From Tetrapyrgos nigripes (taxonomy: Eukaryota > Basidiomycota > Agaricomycetes > Agaricales > Campanellaceae): DNA of 64,000 bases. Each line of letters begins with the position of its first letter. Position 1 is the first letter of the stretch. A program made the position numbers and the translations under genes. The notes below the pieces were generated by a model that saw only the letters and a program-made list of their open reading frames with translations, searched no databases and had not been told where the DNA came from. The DNA lies in contig JAACJM010000205.1 in the NCBI GenBank assembly GCA_013368315.1, forward strand, positions 1-64,000, given 5' to 3'. Of this stretch, positions 1 to 9,687 are shown piece by piece.

Positions 1-799
1 GAGCAGGCCAGCTCATGCAATGGATGTTGTTGTCTTCAAACCACTTGGTGGCCAGTTTTGACTTGTGTTTAGGATCATTGTCTTGCTGAAAAATGGCCAC
101 CTCTGGATCAACACCCAAAATATCCATGCTCTCCAGAAGGTTGTTCTCCAAAATGTCCACATACTGCTCTGCATTCATCCTGCCCTCCACCTCTGCCATG
201 TTTCCAACTCCTTCCCACCCCATACATCCCCACACCATGATATTTCCTCCTCCAAATTTGACTGTTTCCACCACATTTCTCTCTCCCAAGGATTCACCCT
301 TCCTCCCCCACACATACTGCTGTCCATCTGACCCATATCGATTGATTTTAGTCTCATCTGACCAAATAACCCTTTTCCAGTCATCCACAGTCCAGTTTCT
401 GTACTTCTGTGCAAAGTTTAAACGAGCCTTCCTGTGAGCTGCAGTGAGTTTGGGCTTCTTCTTCGTTTTAGATGTGTCCACATCATGCCTGAGAAGGGAA
501 TTTCGAATGGTTTGGGTGGAGACAGGTTGGTCAAGGAGGGGATTGATGTTTCTGGCCACTTCTGTAGCATTTTCAGCTTTGCCAGTGTTGATTTGTTGGA
601 TAGCAGCACGTTCATCAGTGGTAGACAGCTTTCTAGGACGCCCTGCTTGATGGTTCTCCTTGTCAGGATACATCTCTTTGGCCAGAGAAGCAATCTTTGA
701 CTTGGATACCCCAGTTTTAGCAGAGATTTCCCTGGATGAAGCAGAAGTTTGGAGGAGAGAGAGGATATTGTCTTTCTGGGTGGATGTGATGGGTCTCAT
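1..799 (-). CDS. Tc1-like transposase (partial at the window edge)
   Basis: The frame is open from the ATG at 797-799 to the window edge (about 266 residues visible). The N-terminus carries two helix-turn-helix-like segments, including a GRPR AT-hook-like linker at about residues 58-61, then an integrase-type catalytic core. The first catalytic aspartate is in WSDET and the second in QQDNDPKHKS, both standard positions for DD34E Tc1 transposases. The protein then reads WFEDNNI..MSWPA, the run-up to the third acidic residue, which is just off the window. No stop or frameshift is visible, so this copy could be recently active, although the final catalytic glutamate cannot be checked. The enzyme would cut and paste its own element at TA sites. 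Confidence 0.85.
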   Translation of the reverse strand, partial: MRPITSTQKDNILSLLQTSASSREISAKTGVSKSKIASLAKEMYPDKENHQAGRPRKLSTTDERAAIQQINTGKAENATEVARNINPLLDQPVSTQTIRNSLLRHDVDTSKTKKKPKLTAAHRKARLNFAQKYRNWTVDDWKRVIWSDETKINRYGSDGQQYVWGRKGESLGERNVVETVKFGGGNIMVWGCMGWEGVGNMAEVEGRMNAEQYVDILENNLLESMDILGVDPEVAIFQQDNDPKHKSKLATKWFEDNNIHCMSWPA

Positions 800-1172
800 G
801 ATTTGATGAGGGCTATAGAACAACTGGATGCCCTTATATATGGTCCAGCTGGCAGCTATGATATCATTATGATGTAGCCATTGCATCATTGTACAACTCC
901 ACTTATGATGTCATCTATGAGACATCACATAGTTACAATACTGATTTTGAAGTGGCAACTCAAAAAAATTGTCCAAATGACATACCATTTTAAATCAATC
1001 ATATCTCCATGAGTTTTGAGCCAAATAGGACAAATAAAACAGATTATTGTAGCTCTTATCAAGGGCGTTCTGCCCATCACTGACTACATTTCAATATCTC
1101 TACTCAGTATTGCTTAAATTGGCAATCTTTCCAAAAATGCGAAACATGTGGACAATTTTTTGACCCACTGTA
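1..1172 (-). mobile_element. Tc1/mariner-like DNA transposon, right end, left end off window
   Basis: The transposase reading frame occupies most of the element. The right terminus lies at about 1170, where the minus-strand end begins CAGTGGGTCAAAAAATTG next to a TA dinucleotide, as expected for TA-targeting Tc1 elements. A second copy of the subterminal motif (about 14 bp, core AAAAAATTGTCCA) sits at about 961-975 in inverted orientation to the terminal one at 1148-1162, so about 200 bp of the right end is bracketed by a nested inverted pair. The rest of the right end (800-1147) is AT-rich and noncoding. The left terminus and any target duplication lie outside the window. Confidence 0.8.
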
Positions 1173-1265
1173 TACTTACATACACTTCCTATTGAGTAGA
1201 GGGGCTACGCTATGCAGTGTGGCCAATGCATCAGGACATGTCGTCTAGATCTTATAAAAATCATG

Positions 1266-1625
1266 TACTGGGGTAAAGTGCCATCACTTTGCGTGGCAAG
1301 CTATGAGGCCTTCAGGATTTCAGCAGCACATATTAATGTACAGTTTTCGAGAGGCAACAAAGTACATGTAAGTAATAACAGTGGAAGAAATCAGTACAAG
1401 CACCTTGACCACTGGTGGAGGAACCCAGACATGAGGAGGAGGAAGCAAGGCACACTCGATGCTGCCTTAGTTATGCAGTCTGAGGAAGCCATGAATGACA
1501 TCATGGTGGTCTCAACCATGAGCGCTCAACAAGCGCCAAAAAACAGAGGTGGGAGTTTGAACCTGTGGAAAAGATCTGGGAGGTCACTCTGCAACATAAA
1601 TTAATGAAGCCTAAAGGCCTCGTAA
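1266..1625. repeat. Repeat family X, copy 1 (ends TACTGGGGTAA / GGCCTCGTAA)
   Basis: This segment begins TACTGGGGTAA and ends GGCCTCGTAA. The same two ends bracket 33888-34214, and the same 3' end closes elements at 27465 and 33850. The interior is only partly alike between copies. No coding capacity is recognised; the 130-codon frame across it matches nothing I know. This copy is poorer in CpG than the 33.9 kb copy. Class is uncertain: a subterminal inverted motif, (T)TACGAGGCC, suggests a nonautonomous DNA element. Confidence 0.5.
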
Positions 1626-2740
1626 TATACATACACCATCATGTCGAAATTCATGATTTTGATTGAAATCCAAAGAGCCTCCAACTTAAGCTGAGCCGAT
1701 GGAGTCAGCAACACAATTTTTGTTCATACTTATCAATGAGTATGAATGTATAGAGATGATAACTGTCATCACCCTCCACTCAACAATGGCAGGATAGTAA
1801 GAAGCAGCTTTAGGCAAGCCAGATAGCGTGTCAGTATGGAGTGTGTTGGGCTTGAGAGAGAGGACGCCCAGGTGCATGAAGAGGCCACCTATGAGCACAA
1901 GAAGAAGTGAAGCAGTTGAGAGTACAGCTTGTACTTTCATCTACTGCATGAAGCTCTATATTGGTAGTGCTGCAATATTATAAAGGTCTTGCAGTGTATA
2001 GAATCATTCCATTGATTGGCACACTTTTATAGTGCAATTTTCATGTGCACAATAGTTTTACCTTGTTATAATGCCCTTACAACTATCAAAAAGGTTCTAG
2101 ACATTATCATCATTGAAATTGTCTTGTAGGTGATAAGGGGATTCCAAATTTGAGCACTATTATTATCAATTAGAATAATTATGAGGTTTACAATGCTATT
2201 ACAGCCATATTATAATGATATTATAACATCTCAAATGCTGTAACAGGATTACAATCCATATTATAATCATATTATAGTCTCCCAAATAATTATGCTTGAT
2301 GGTAATGACTCTATAATCTGGCTGGCCATATTATAAGTACATGGTAAACTATCGTAAGTATTTTATTACTTTATAATCCCCATAATGGGATTATAACAGA
2401 GGGTAGTTTTGTGTGATGCCATCATGTAGCTCGATACGTTGTATATCAGTTTTTACTTCTTTATTACCTTCCCACCCTACTGACCTATCTAACCTCCAAC
2501 CCCCTGACTTCTACTGATGGCTGTAACGTGCTATCTTCCATGTATGCTGCTTGGACTCAGAAACCCTGGTCCGATCTGACAAATCCGAAATCGGCTTTGT
2601 GATTTCAAATTTGAACCTTGACCATCCCGAGTGCAGTACAAAAAGCCGGCTTGCGGGGATTTGAGGTATATAGCAGGAGAAGTCTATTATCAACAATCAC
2701 AGAGCCCTTTGGAGTGTTTGGGAGGCCCTGCACGTAGTCT
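1626..2740. other. AT-rich noncoding stretch with hairpins
   Basis: No convincing gene is seen. A minus-strand frame at 1686-1940 starts with a hydrophobic stretch (about 20 residues) but has no recognisable continuation. Between about 2190 and 2400 the sequence repeats TATTATAA-type motifs, and 2372-2395 forms a perfect 9-bp hairpin (TATAATCCC / GGGATTATA) around a 6-nt loop. This looks like decayed repeat DNA. Confidence 0.4.
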
Positions 2741-3371
2741 TCAACAACAGCATCCAGAGAAAGTACATCTGTGTGACTGACCTTCCATATATGGAATATT
2801 AGTAAGCAGGTCGGTCGGTCGGTCTCTTGACTGGCGGCTTAGAAAAATAACCGGTGCAGCAAAGCCCACTACCATCAGTGCCAGTGAATCCTCATTAGCC
2901 ACGGTGTAAGGAAACTTAATCAGAGAATGAATAATGCGGTGTTCATAAACAAGTGTAAGGATCTGAGTAAGGTGTCCAATCAAATAACCAACGTTGCCTT
3001 TTGGTTGCCCACAAAAAGTGAATTGGACCTCAAAGGATCCCAATGTTCCATCAATGTACGAGTCAATGTCATTTCCTGTTTCTGCAAACACCTTGGGAAG
3101 ACCAAGGTTATTGTTGGAATCATCAATAGTCCACCCACAAATGTCAACTGGAGCTATAGACATGATTAGCAGTGGCTGTGTCAAGAGGATTCAAGTCTCG
3201 TACCTTCAGAATTACATTCAATGTGACGCTGACATCCGTGACACAAGATAGCAGTTTAATCCTCCAGATCACAGTTTCTCGTGTGTTGAGAACCCTGGCC
3301 GGAACTGATGACAGCAAAGCCGCACTGCATGCTAGCATGTTATCGTATTGACTAGCAACTGGCTCTTCCAT
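2741..3371 (-). CDS. Possible spliced gene of unknown function
   Basis: I do not recognise this. A minus-strand frame from an ATG at 3371 can be joined through a plausible intron (donor GTACGAG, branch-like CTAAT, acceptor TATAG at about 3158) to a second frame that encodes a hydrophobic stretch of about 17 residues. The unspliced frame 2741-3184 is also open for 147 codons. Another minus frame of 97 codons lies just upstream (3391-3684). Nothing links these to a known family, and codon content does not clearly separate them from noncoding sequence. It may be a decayed gene. Confidence 0.2.
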
Positions 3372-4134
3372 CTACATACTAAATTTTGCTTTAGCTGCGA
3401 ATGTGAAAAGGAGGCTGAGCATTGTACCTTTGCATTTGTAGCCACAGATTTGATACAGTGAGTCCACATGCGTTGACACCGCGTAGGACACTGAACGCCA
3501 AAGCACATTTACCATTCCCTTTCTTCACAATATTCCAACCGTTTAAAAATATTGGATCTTGCAACCTTCTTGAACTCGCAGCAGCCTTTTCAGACATCAG
3601 GATCACCTTGCAGTATACGAAGGCTTGACGCTGAGCTTCAAGATCGCCACACAGAGGGCCGTACAATGTACCAGAAAAATGCAAAAAGTGCCTGTGGGCT
3701 TCTTAGGCAGTGGCATGGCCTATTTCCTCAGGCAACATCGAGTTGATGTCAGAATAACCGCTATAGACTCTATTGTGCCAGTAGCGACTTTTATGCATGC
3801 CTATGCCTGGATAATCACCAGGATGTCTGACGGCACTCCAAGCATTGTTGTAGAGAGAGCTGTGGACAGAAGCTGAGTGGGCGTTCATTGCGGGGAGGAA
3901 GAAAGAAAGCCTATGGGTCAGGGCTCGCTTCTTTGTTGCAAAACGAGCTTACCGGGGGTTCAGCGTGGGACAACGCACTCCCAAAAAGGAAAGCATCACA
4001 TGATGAGCGCAGCATTGGGCCATTGGCGTGAAATCGACCGCATTTGGGAGATAAAACCCACTACCTATACGGTAGCGGAAATTTCGACACTATGTATGCT
4101 TAAGGCCGCGGGACGCGGCATCCCCGACTCCGTA

Positions 4135-4270
4135 GAGTTTGAGATGATGATGACAGAAGAGTGTATACCATGGATATTACTAGTAATCGTACAGAGATAA
4201 ACATTAGAGTATGAGACGATGATGACAGAAGAGTGTATACTATGGATACTACTAGCAATCGTACAGAGAT
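4135..4270. repeat. Tandem 72-bp duplication
   Basis: A unit of about 64 bp starting GAGTTTGAGATGATGATGAC at 4135 is repeated with a few substitutions at 4207, giving a period of 72 bp. The two copies share ATGACAGAAGAGTGTATAC. The flank 3690-4134 holds no gene that I can support. Confidence 0.75.
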
Positions 4271-4365
4271 TGTATAAGTACAAGAACCGTTTGATGAGAA
4301 AGAGCATATTGTTCATTGAAGAGTAACGAAGCGGCTAGTACATGATGGATTTAGAAAGATATAAA

Positions 4366-5297
4366 TCAGACATTGTTATGAGAGTCAGCCAATTTAAGTT
4401 TTTTCTGCGCGCGAGTTTCAACGCCCCGGTATGATCGAAGACAAGAAAGAATTGTAGAGTTAGACACATTTTGCGGCCATGTTTCCTTAGCTAGCTCGAA
4501 CTGAGAAAAAAACTGATTTGCATGCTCAATGCGCTGTTGACGTCGGTTGATACTGCGCATTTCAGTTCGCTTTTTTAAATTTTGCATAGTGCTTTCAAAC
4601 ACAATCGTACCAAACATACATTGAAAAATCTTCTCGATCACAGTATCGCGTGTTGAAGTAGAAAAAAATGATTCATTCAATGATGGCTGTAATATCAGAA
4701 GCACGCAGGCTAAATCAGAATCACTAAGGATTGCTAAAGTTAACCTTCGCTGCAGAGCAAACGAGATAGGATGGTTCACAAACATTTGGATGTCCCTTCA
4801 AAGTCTGGAGCTTTGATACAATAAGTAGGTGGCTGTTTCCGTTGTACACGAACAGGTGTGTTGGTTTGCAAAAATTGTAACTCGTCAGGTCCCATCGCAT
4901 CAAAAGAGATGTGCATATTCTCTATGTCAGAGTTGCTATCGCCGATATCAGTTTCAGATAACTTAGACGCCAAGAATTGCGACAGCGCAGCACGCGTGTA
5001 TTGACCAGTAAACTCAGAACCGAAGATATGTTGCATAGACAAAATTTTAGAATGATAGACATGTTCGGGAACAAGAGGGCCATCGTACGGGAGAATGCCA
5101 ACAAGCAGAAGTTTACCGACCAAGAAAGACGCATAGTGTTTTTGAGGTAGTGTTTCAGATATGTGAGGTTCAAAAATACAGTGAACGGAGTATAAAAGCG
5201 TGTGCGGAAACTGCAGCAATAGTTCAGTTGTAGTCTGGACAGGGTGCTCAAGAAATATAGGCGTATTTGAGGCTACGGTGCGAAGATGATGGTCCAT
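4366..5297 (-). pseudogene. Unknown protein split into two frames
   Basis: Two minus-strand frames follow one another: 4776-5297 (173 codons from the ATG at 5297) and 4366-4785 (139 codons). They overlap by ten bases around 4776-4785 and lie in different frames, so a single-base indel would fuse them into one protein of about 310 residues. No intron consensus is apparent at the junction. The N-terminal part is rich in His and aliphatic residues, the C-terminal part is basic. I recognise no domain. It may be a broken host gene or a transposon-derived ORF. Confidence 0.35.
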
Positions 5298-5929
5298 AGC
5301 GATTCAGTATGTCGACGAGACGGCAGTTGGAGTCAAAGAGGCGGACTACGAATTTGAAAAAGAGTGACCGCATGATTATGACCGCATGACGAGAACGTGG
5401 TAAAGAACTTATAAAACCGGAGAAAAACGTTCGATCATGGCCATTCGAGTTTTGCAAGTCCCTCCTCCTACCGGAGATCGGGGAACGGGTTCAAAGTCCG
5501 GGCCCCCCTTGGGTCGGGTGACACGAAAACTATAGCTTGGTACCTTTGTAAGTAAAAAAAAAACATGATAAAACATGATATCATTTAGTGTTCGAGCTCC
5601 TTCGCGCGGGTAAACAGTCACTATCATGATTCTAACTGTTGAGCGTCGCTGTCTTCAAGAACAAATCAAGTAGATCAGGTCTAATTATAAAATGCTTGTG
5701 TTTTTCCTCCATTGTTCTTCAGAAATCTTGGCTATCACCTCCCTCTCAATTCTCATGTTCTCCAACTGAAGGCAGCACTCATTGGACAACAATTGAATAT
5801 GCACGAGAAGGGATTTGGCAGTAACCTTCCAGATTTAATCTATCAGCTCCTTAGCGCTATAACAACAACAATCACTGTCATGATTCTAGTTGTTGAGAGT
5901 TGCTGGCTTCAGGACACAGCAACGGGACT
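5298..5929. repeat. Duplicated 5' flank of the galactose-binding-like membrane gene (copy A)
   Basis: From about 5500 the sequence parallels the upstream region of the intact gene at 13.3-13.6 kb and the copy at 29.6-30.0 kb. Shared landmarks include CATGATTCTAACTGTTGAG, a TATA-like ATTATAAAATGC, and a TGGCTATCACCTCC-type leader. The segment that would hold the start codon and exons 1-2 is deleted here. The stretch 5298-5500 has no recognisable feature. Confidence 0.55.
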
Positions 5930-6952
5930 CATATCTCCTCGACAGAAGAAGATTCCTTTACATTTCAATTTGCTGGTAAGTAATCTACTATCAATACCTA
6001 CATGTTCAATTTATTGAAAATAGAAATTGGCTAATCTAGGTACATCTGTCCAAGTATTTTGCATGATATTTGACGGTTCTGCGGACTTCACAATCCAAGC
6101 CACATTAGACGGACAACTTAATACTCGCCAAATTCCGGGTAGGGATCCCAAGGCACATGAACTTTTTTTTGCCCAAAATGATCTGGCACTCGGTAATCAT
6201 ACTTTGGTGGTGAGAATCCAAGAGCTGCCCAAGACAGCGCTTGTAGCCATCGACTACATCCTTTATACCCCTTCCTTCCCAACAATTGTGGATAAATCAG
6301 TATCTCCACTAGTTAATGCCACCAACAATACAACTACTTCTTCATCCATCACTGGCTCAACATCCAGTGCTCCTTCAGATTCAGGTTCATCTAAAGTAAA
6401 TGGAGGCGTCATTGCAGGAGTGACAATCGGTGGAATTGTATTTTTTGCACTGGCTATCCTAATCCTGTGGATATGGAGAAGAAAGCAGAAGAAACGGACC
6501 TCGGAAAAGCTCTCAGATCGAATTCCTGAGCCCTTATGTCAGAAAGCTCAGCGAGAATCCAGCCTGGTATCATCTTTTTCATTGAAGTCTCTCGTATTCT
6601 AAATATTCTTGCAGGTATCCGAAGAAAGCATCGTTCTCTCGCTCCAGCGGATTCAGTGTCTGTCTCTGATCTTTTCATAGAGCACCAGAGCACTGACGTG
6701 AAAGGCCGCCGCGTCCTTGCCATCTCAGACGAGGATCAACAAAACTTGGTTGGACATAGTGATGCTCTCGAAGAGCAGATGCAGCAGATGTAGGTGCAGA
6801 GTCTAGCTGGGAATCTTGATCAGACAAATATGGAGGAAGAAATGAGAGAGTTTCGGGCAAGACTTGATATGCTTACGAGGGAAATGGGAAGGATTTTGGT
6901 ACCACCTTCTTATGCTAGCGAGAGTGGTGGGGATGTCCAAGTCAGTAGCTAA
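5930..6952 (+). pseudogene. Galactose-binding-like membrane protein, pseudogene copy A
   Basis: This is a damaged paralogue of the intact gene at 13629-15276. It retains the end of exon 2, intron 2 (acceptor before GTACATCTG), the second ectodomain, a Ser/Thr-rich linker, one transmembrane helix (about 6405-6470) and the cytoplasmic tail. Start codon and exon 1 are missing. One T is lost at about 6532-6536 compared with the intact copy, shifting the frame after IPEP. Downstream, in the frame matching the intact protein, an in-frame TAG at 6791-6793 replaces a glutamate codon in the coiled coil. The three lesions together make it a pseudogene. Confidence 0.85.
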
Positions 6953-7884
6953 CCTGAGAGGAGTTTTGAAAGTAGAATAGTCTTTCCAGTGAGATAAAGC
7001 TACACTGGCTTTGAATCTCAAGTTTTTAATTCTGTTATCTGACCCAGTTAAAAAGATTTTTGGGCCGCCGTCTGAGGATAAAAATGGGTTCCGAGTACTT
7101 TGTCAGCTGGCATAGGTGCCATAAATGAAGAATAGAGACCACAAACAAAAAATCATGCAGAGGAACAAAGGAATGTAAAAGACGTGTAAGTACCTGATTT
7201 CCTTTTTTGGGGTTTATGTGTAATAAGCCGCTGACGGCTAAAATCAATTGACGCGCGCCCTAGCAGACTCCATATACATGAAATGTATTCGGTTGTCTGC
7301 CTAGGGGACTAAGTGATATCACAAAGAGGCAGAGTAAACAGCACGTGTATAATAATTTATTCAAAAATTGAAGTGTGCGGGGTCCTACTGCCTTATTTAT
7401 GCTCCATCACCGCGCTTATGCTCGCTTAAGTGAGCAAGCCCTTCCTGCTTTCCATACCTACGACTTGTATCAGAGATTACTATAGGTAGATATGTACACG
7501 CGAAGTGGCCCTACGATGTTTTCCAGGTACTCAGAAAATAAACGTTGCATCACCGTAATCTTGGGACTACTTCTGTCGGTCTATCACTGATCAACTTGAA
7601 CTGCGACGCAGCGAGGCATTGTCTTCGTCGTGACTAGGAGAGATGATGATGCCCTACATGTTTCTGGTTTGATTCTTGTTATCTTTCTCCTTTCTCTCGA
7701 CTTTCTTTCTCAAATTCCTTTTTCTGTTCTTCTCTTTACCTGCTTTTTTGCGTCCGCACCTGTCTGTTGGCTCGGCGTTTGGGTAGTAATTTCCCTGTTC
7801 AGGAGAAAAATTATACACAGAAGGAAAGAAAGATAATACTTTGTACTTACTGCTACTACTTTGTGAACATGTACCTGTATGATC
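6953..7884. other. Noncoding; insertion relative to the paralogous 3' flank
   Basis: Sequence from about 7470 to 7640 matches the 3' flank of the intact paralogue (15340-15510), including CTTCTGTCGGTCTATCA. The intervening 6990-7465 has no counterpart there, so it is probably an insertion. I see no terminal repeats that I can defend. A plus-strand frame at 7630-7836 is hydrophobic but matches nothing. Confidence 0.45.
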
Positions 7885-8435
7885 CTTTTGGCTCCTTTCG
7901 CTTCACCTGGTAATACATATAATACATATTGTCATGACCATGATATGATAGGGTGGTGGTGGACAGTCGCATCGGTGATTGACGAGGATTTGTCGTGCTC
8001 ATTGCGCGTTGAGGCTATCATAACACATGATAAGCACCCTTGCTCGGACAACTAACAAACAGGTCACCGAGCGCAAGATCTTCTAGTCTGTACCAAGCCT
8101 TATCAAGCCAGTTCCATCAAAATCGATCCTAGCACTGAGCTGATCCTCTTACTTATCAGGACAAAGATAGATTGTAAGTTGATGAAGTAGAGGAAGGAGA
8201 CTGGGTATAGCAAGTTCAAATCCAAAGTGAAATTTCATCCCGATACTGCACTGCTTTACTCGAGAGCGATCGCGAATTTCAGTTCCCCAGACTGAGTATT
8301 AATGAGAATTTAAATTCCCTCTACCTGCTCCTCCAACCATTTCCATAACTCCTCGCTTTGTTTCTGGTCATCCGTAGCAGCAGAGGGTTTACCAACACGC
8401 GCCCAGGGTACGAGATACTATGAGATATCATGTAG
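7885..8435. repeat. Segmental duplication of the SDR gene 3' region
   Basis: This segment closely matches 33843-34706, which is the 3' flank and last exon of the SDR gene at 34.6-36.0 kb. The 33.9 kb version is interrupted by repeat family X (33888-34214) and lengthened by a few small indels. A shorter third copy lies at about 28583-28705. Shared landmarks include TTTGTCGTGCTCATT, CATCAAAATCGATCCTAGC and GAGAGCGATCGC. Confidence 0.8.
8310..8417 (-). pseudogene. Copied terminal exon of the SDR gene
   Basis: This 108-bp stretch encodes the same 35 C-terminal residues plus stop as exon 7 of the SDR gene (34582-34689), beginning [15 protein letters not shown] and ending LEEQVEGI. It is still open and preceded by an AG acceptor, but the other six exons are absent nearby. 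The preserved reading frame and few substitutions suggest a recent copy. Without the Rossmann core it cannot be functional. Confidence 0.85.
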
Positions 8436-8651
8436 CGGAAATAGCCCCTATTCATGGCCTCATCTCTTCCACTTTATTCCACCGCATTCTTTACTAAGCC
8501 ATGACCACATACTTTACTCCAAAACCCTCTCACTCATAATACATACTTCACCCGAACCCTACGTATAAAAACCCAAATCTGTAGACCCATATATTTAGCA
8601 TTCCTAGAATCCCAGTCTTTATCACTGTCATTTCTCGCGAGTGCTCTTACT
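8436..8651. promoter_or_regulatory. Possible promoter with TATA-like element
   Basis: A TATA-like GTATAAAAAC lies at about 8561-8570, about 85 bp before the first ATG of the following frame, in a C/T-rich leader typical of fungal promoters. Nothing else is recognisable. Confidence 0.3.
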
Positions 8652-9594
8652 TTGTGTAGACCCCTCTCTTGTCATCATTCCCCTCTCCTCCCATCTATTT
8701 CTTCCCTTCCCTCTCTTATTCCAAGGGTGAAATATCCCGGCGCACAGGTTTTGGCCGTAAGTCAAACCAAGGACGTCGAGCAACCTCCTCAGGGGGAAGT
8801 TCAGCCATCCTTTTTGGGTGTTGCAAAGTCCTCTTTGGATCCCAATCGTCTTTCCAAGGACAACCCAGTTCGTTGTGGTACAGTGGAGGCGAATGATGCA
8901 TTTATTGGTGGTGACTACCGTACACATGTAGTACCTACTACCAATCAGAATAGAAACTTTGATCTTGAACCTGGATCCTCTGAAGATGAAAATGATTGGA
9001 GCTATGTGAAGCCCCGTCGAAGCCGAAGTCTTGAATTACTTAGACCAAGAATTAGAACCAGAACCACTAGTGTTGAGATCCAGAATAGATACGAAGCTTT
9101 GAAATTTTTGAATGAAGAACAGCTAGCTGCTGTGAAGGCTGCCGAGGAAAACCTGACTCCAGGACAAAAGGACCGAATTGGCAAACGCCAATCGATGATG
9201 AATGCTCCGAATGAGGAGTCTGAATCGTCTGACGAAACAGACGATAGACCAGGCCCCTCATATATCACCAAGGGAAAATTTCCTGATTGTAATCTTGAGA
9301 TTAACGACGACGAGCTTGATGCCAATGCACAACGAATTGCACTCCAGCACTGGAATTCCAACCGTCAGTCAGAGACTCAACGAAAGAAACAAAATGATAC
9401 CACGAGGATATGACAGGATCCCCAAGCGTAAGACTTTGGTTAAACGCAAGGACACTTCGTCTATTACTGGTTCGGAATCGGATACTAACGACAATGATAA
9501 ACGAAGCATCGTGAGGAAAAGAAATCTCACGGTAAAAACAGAACTTACCGTGATGCATCCAAGCCGATGTCCAAATCTTTTGACCAACACTTGA
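8652..9594 (+). CDS. Hypothetical acidic/Ser-rich protein, possibly gag-like, frame-broken
   Basis: An open frame of 253 codons (8652-9413) is followed in another frame by about 60 further plausible codons to 9594, so either a short intron or a frameshift lies near 9380-9410. The protein is hydrophilic, with SSEDEND and ESSDETDD acidic blocks, a PRRSRS basic block and the motif NRYEAL, which resembles NRF/YxAL motifs often seen in fungal retroelement gag and ORF1 proteins. No zinc knuckle or enzyme domain is visible. I cannot tell a host gene from a retroelement remnant. Confidence 0.35.
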
Positions 9595-9687
9595 CGGAAC
9601 ATTGTCCGATGGGAAGAGAGATGTATTGTGACGAAAAGAGACGGAGAAAGACCACAGGAGAGAAGGAAGTGACGACAAGTGACGAAA

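Noticed and set aside
1212..1604. 130-codon plus-strand ORF
   Set aside because: It lies almost entirely within repeat family X and resembles no protein; the sister repeat at 33.9 kb does not keep the frame.
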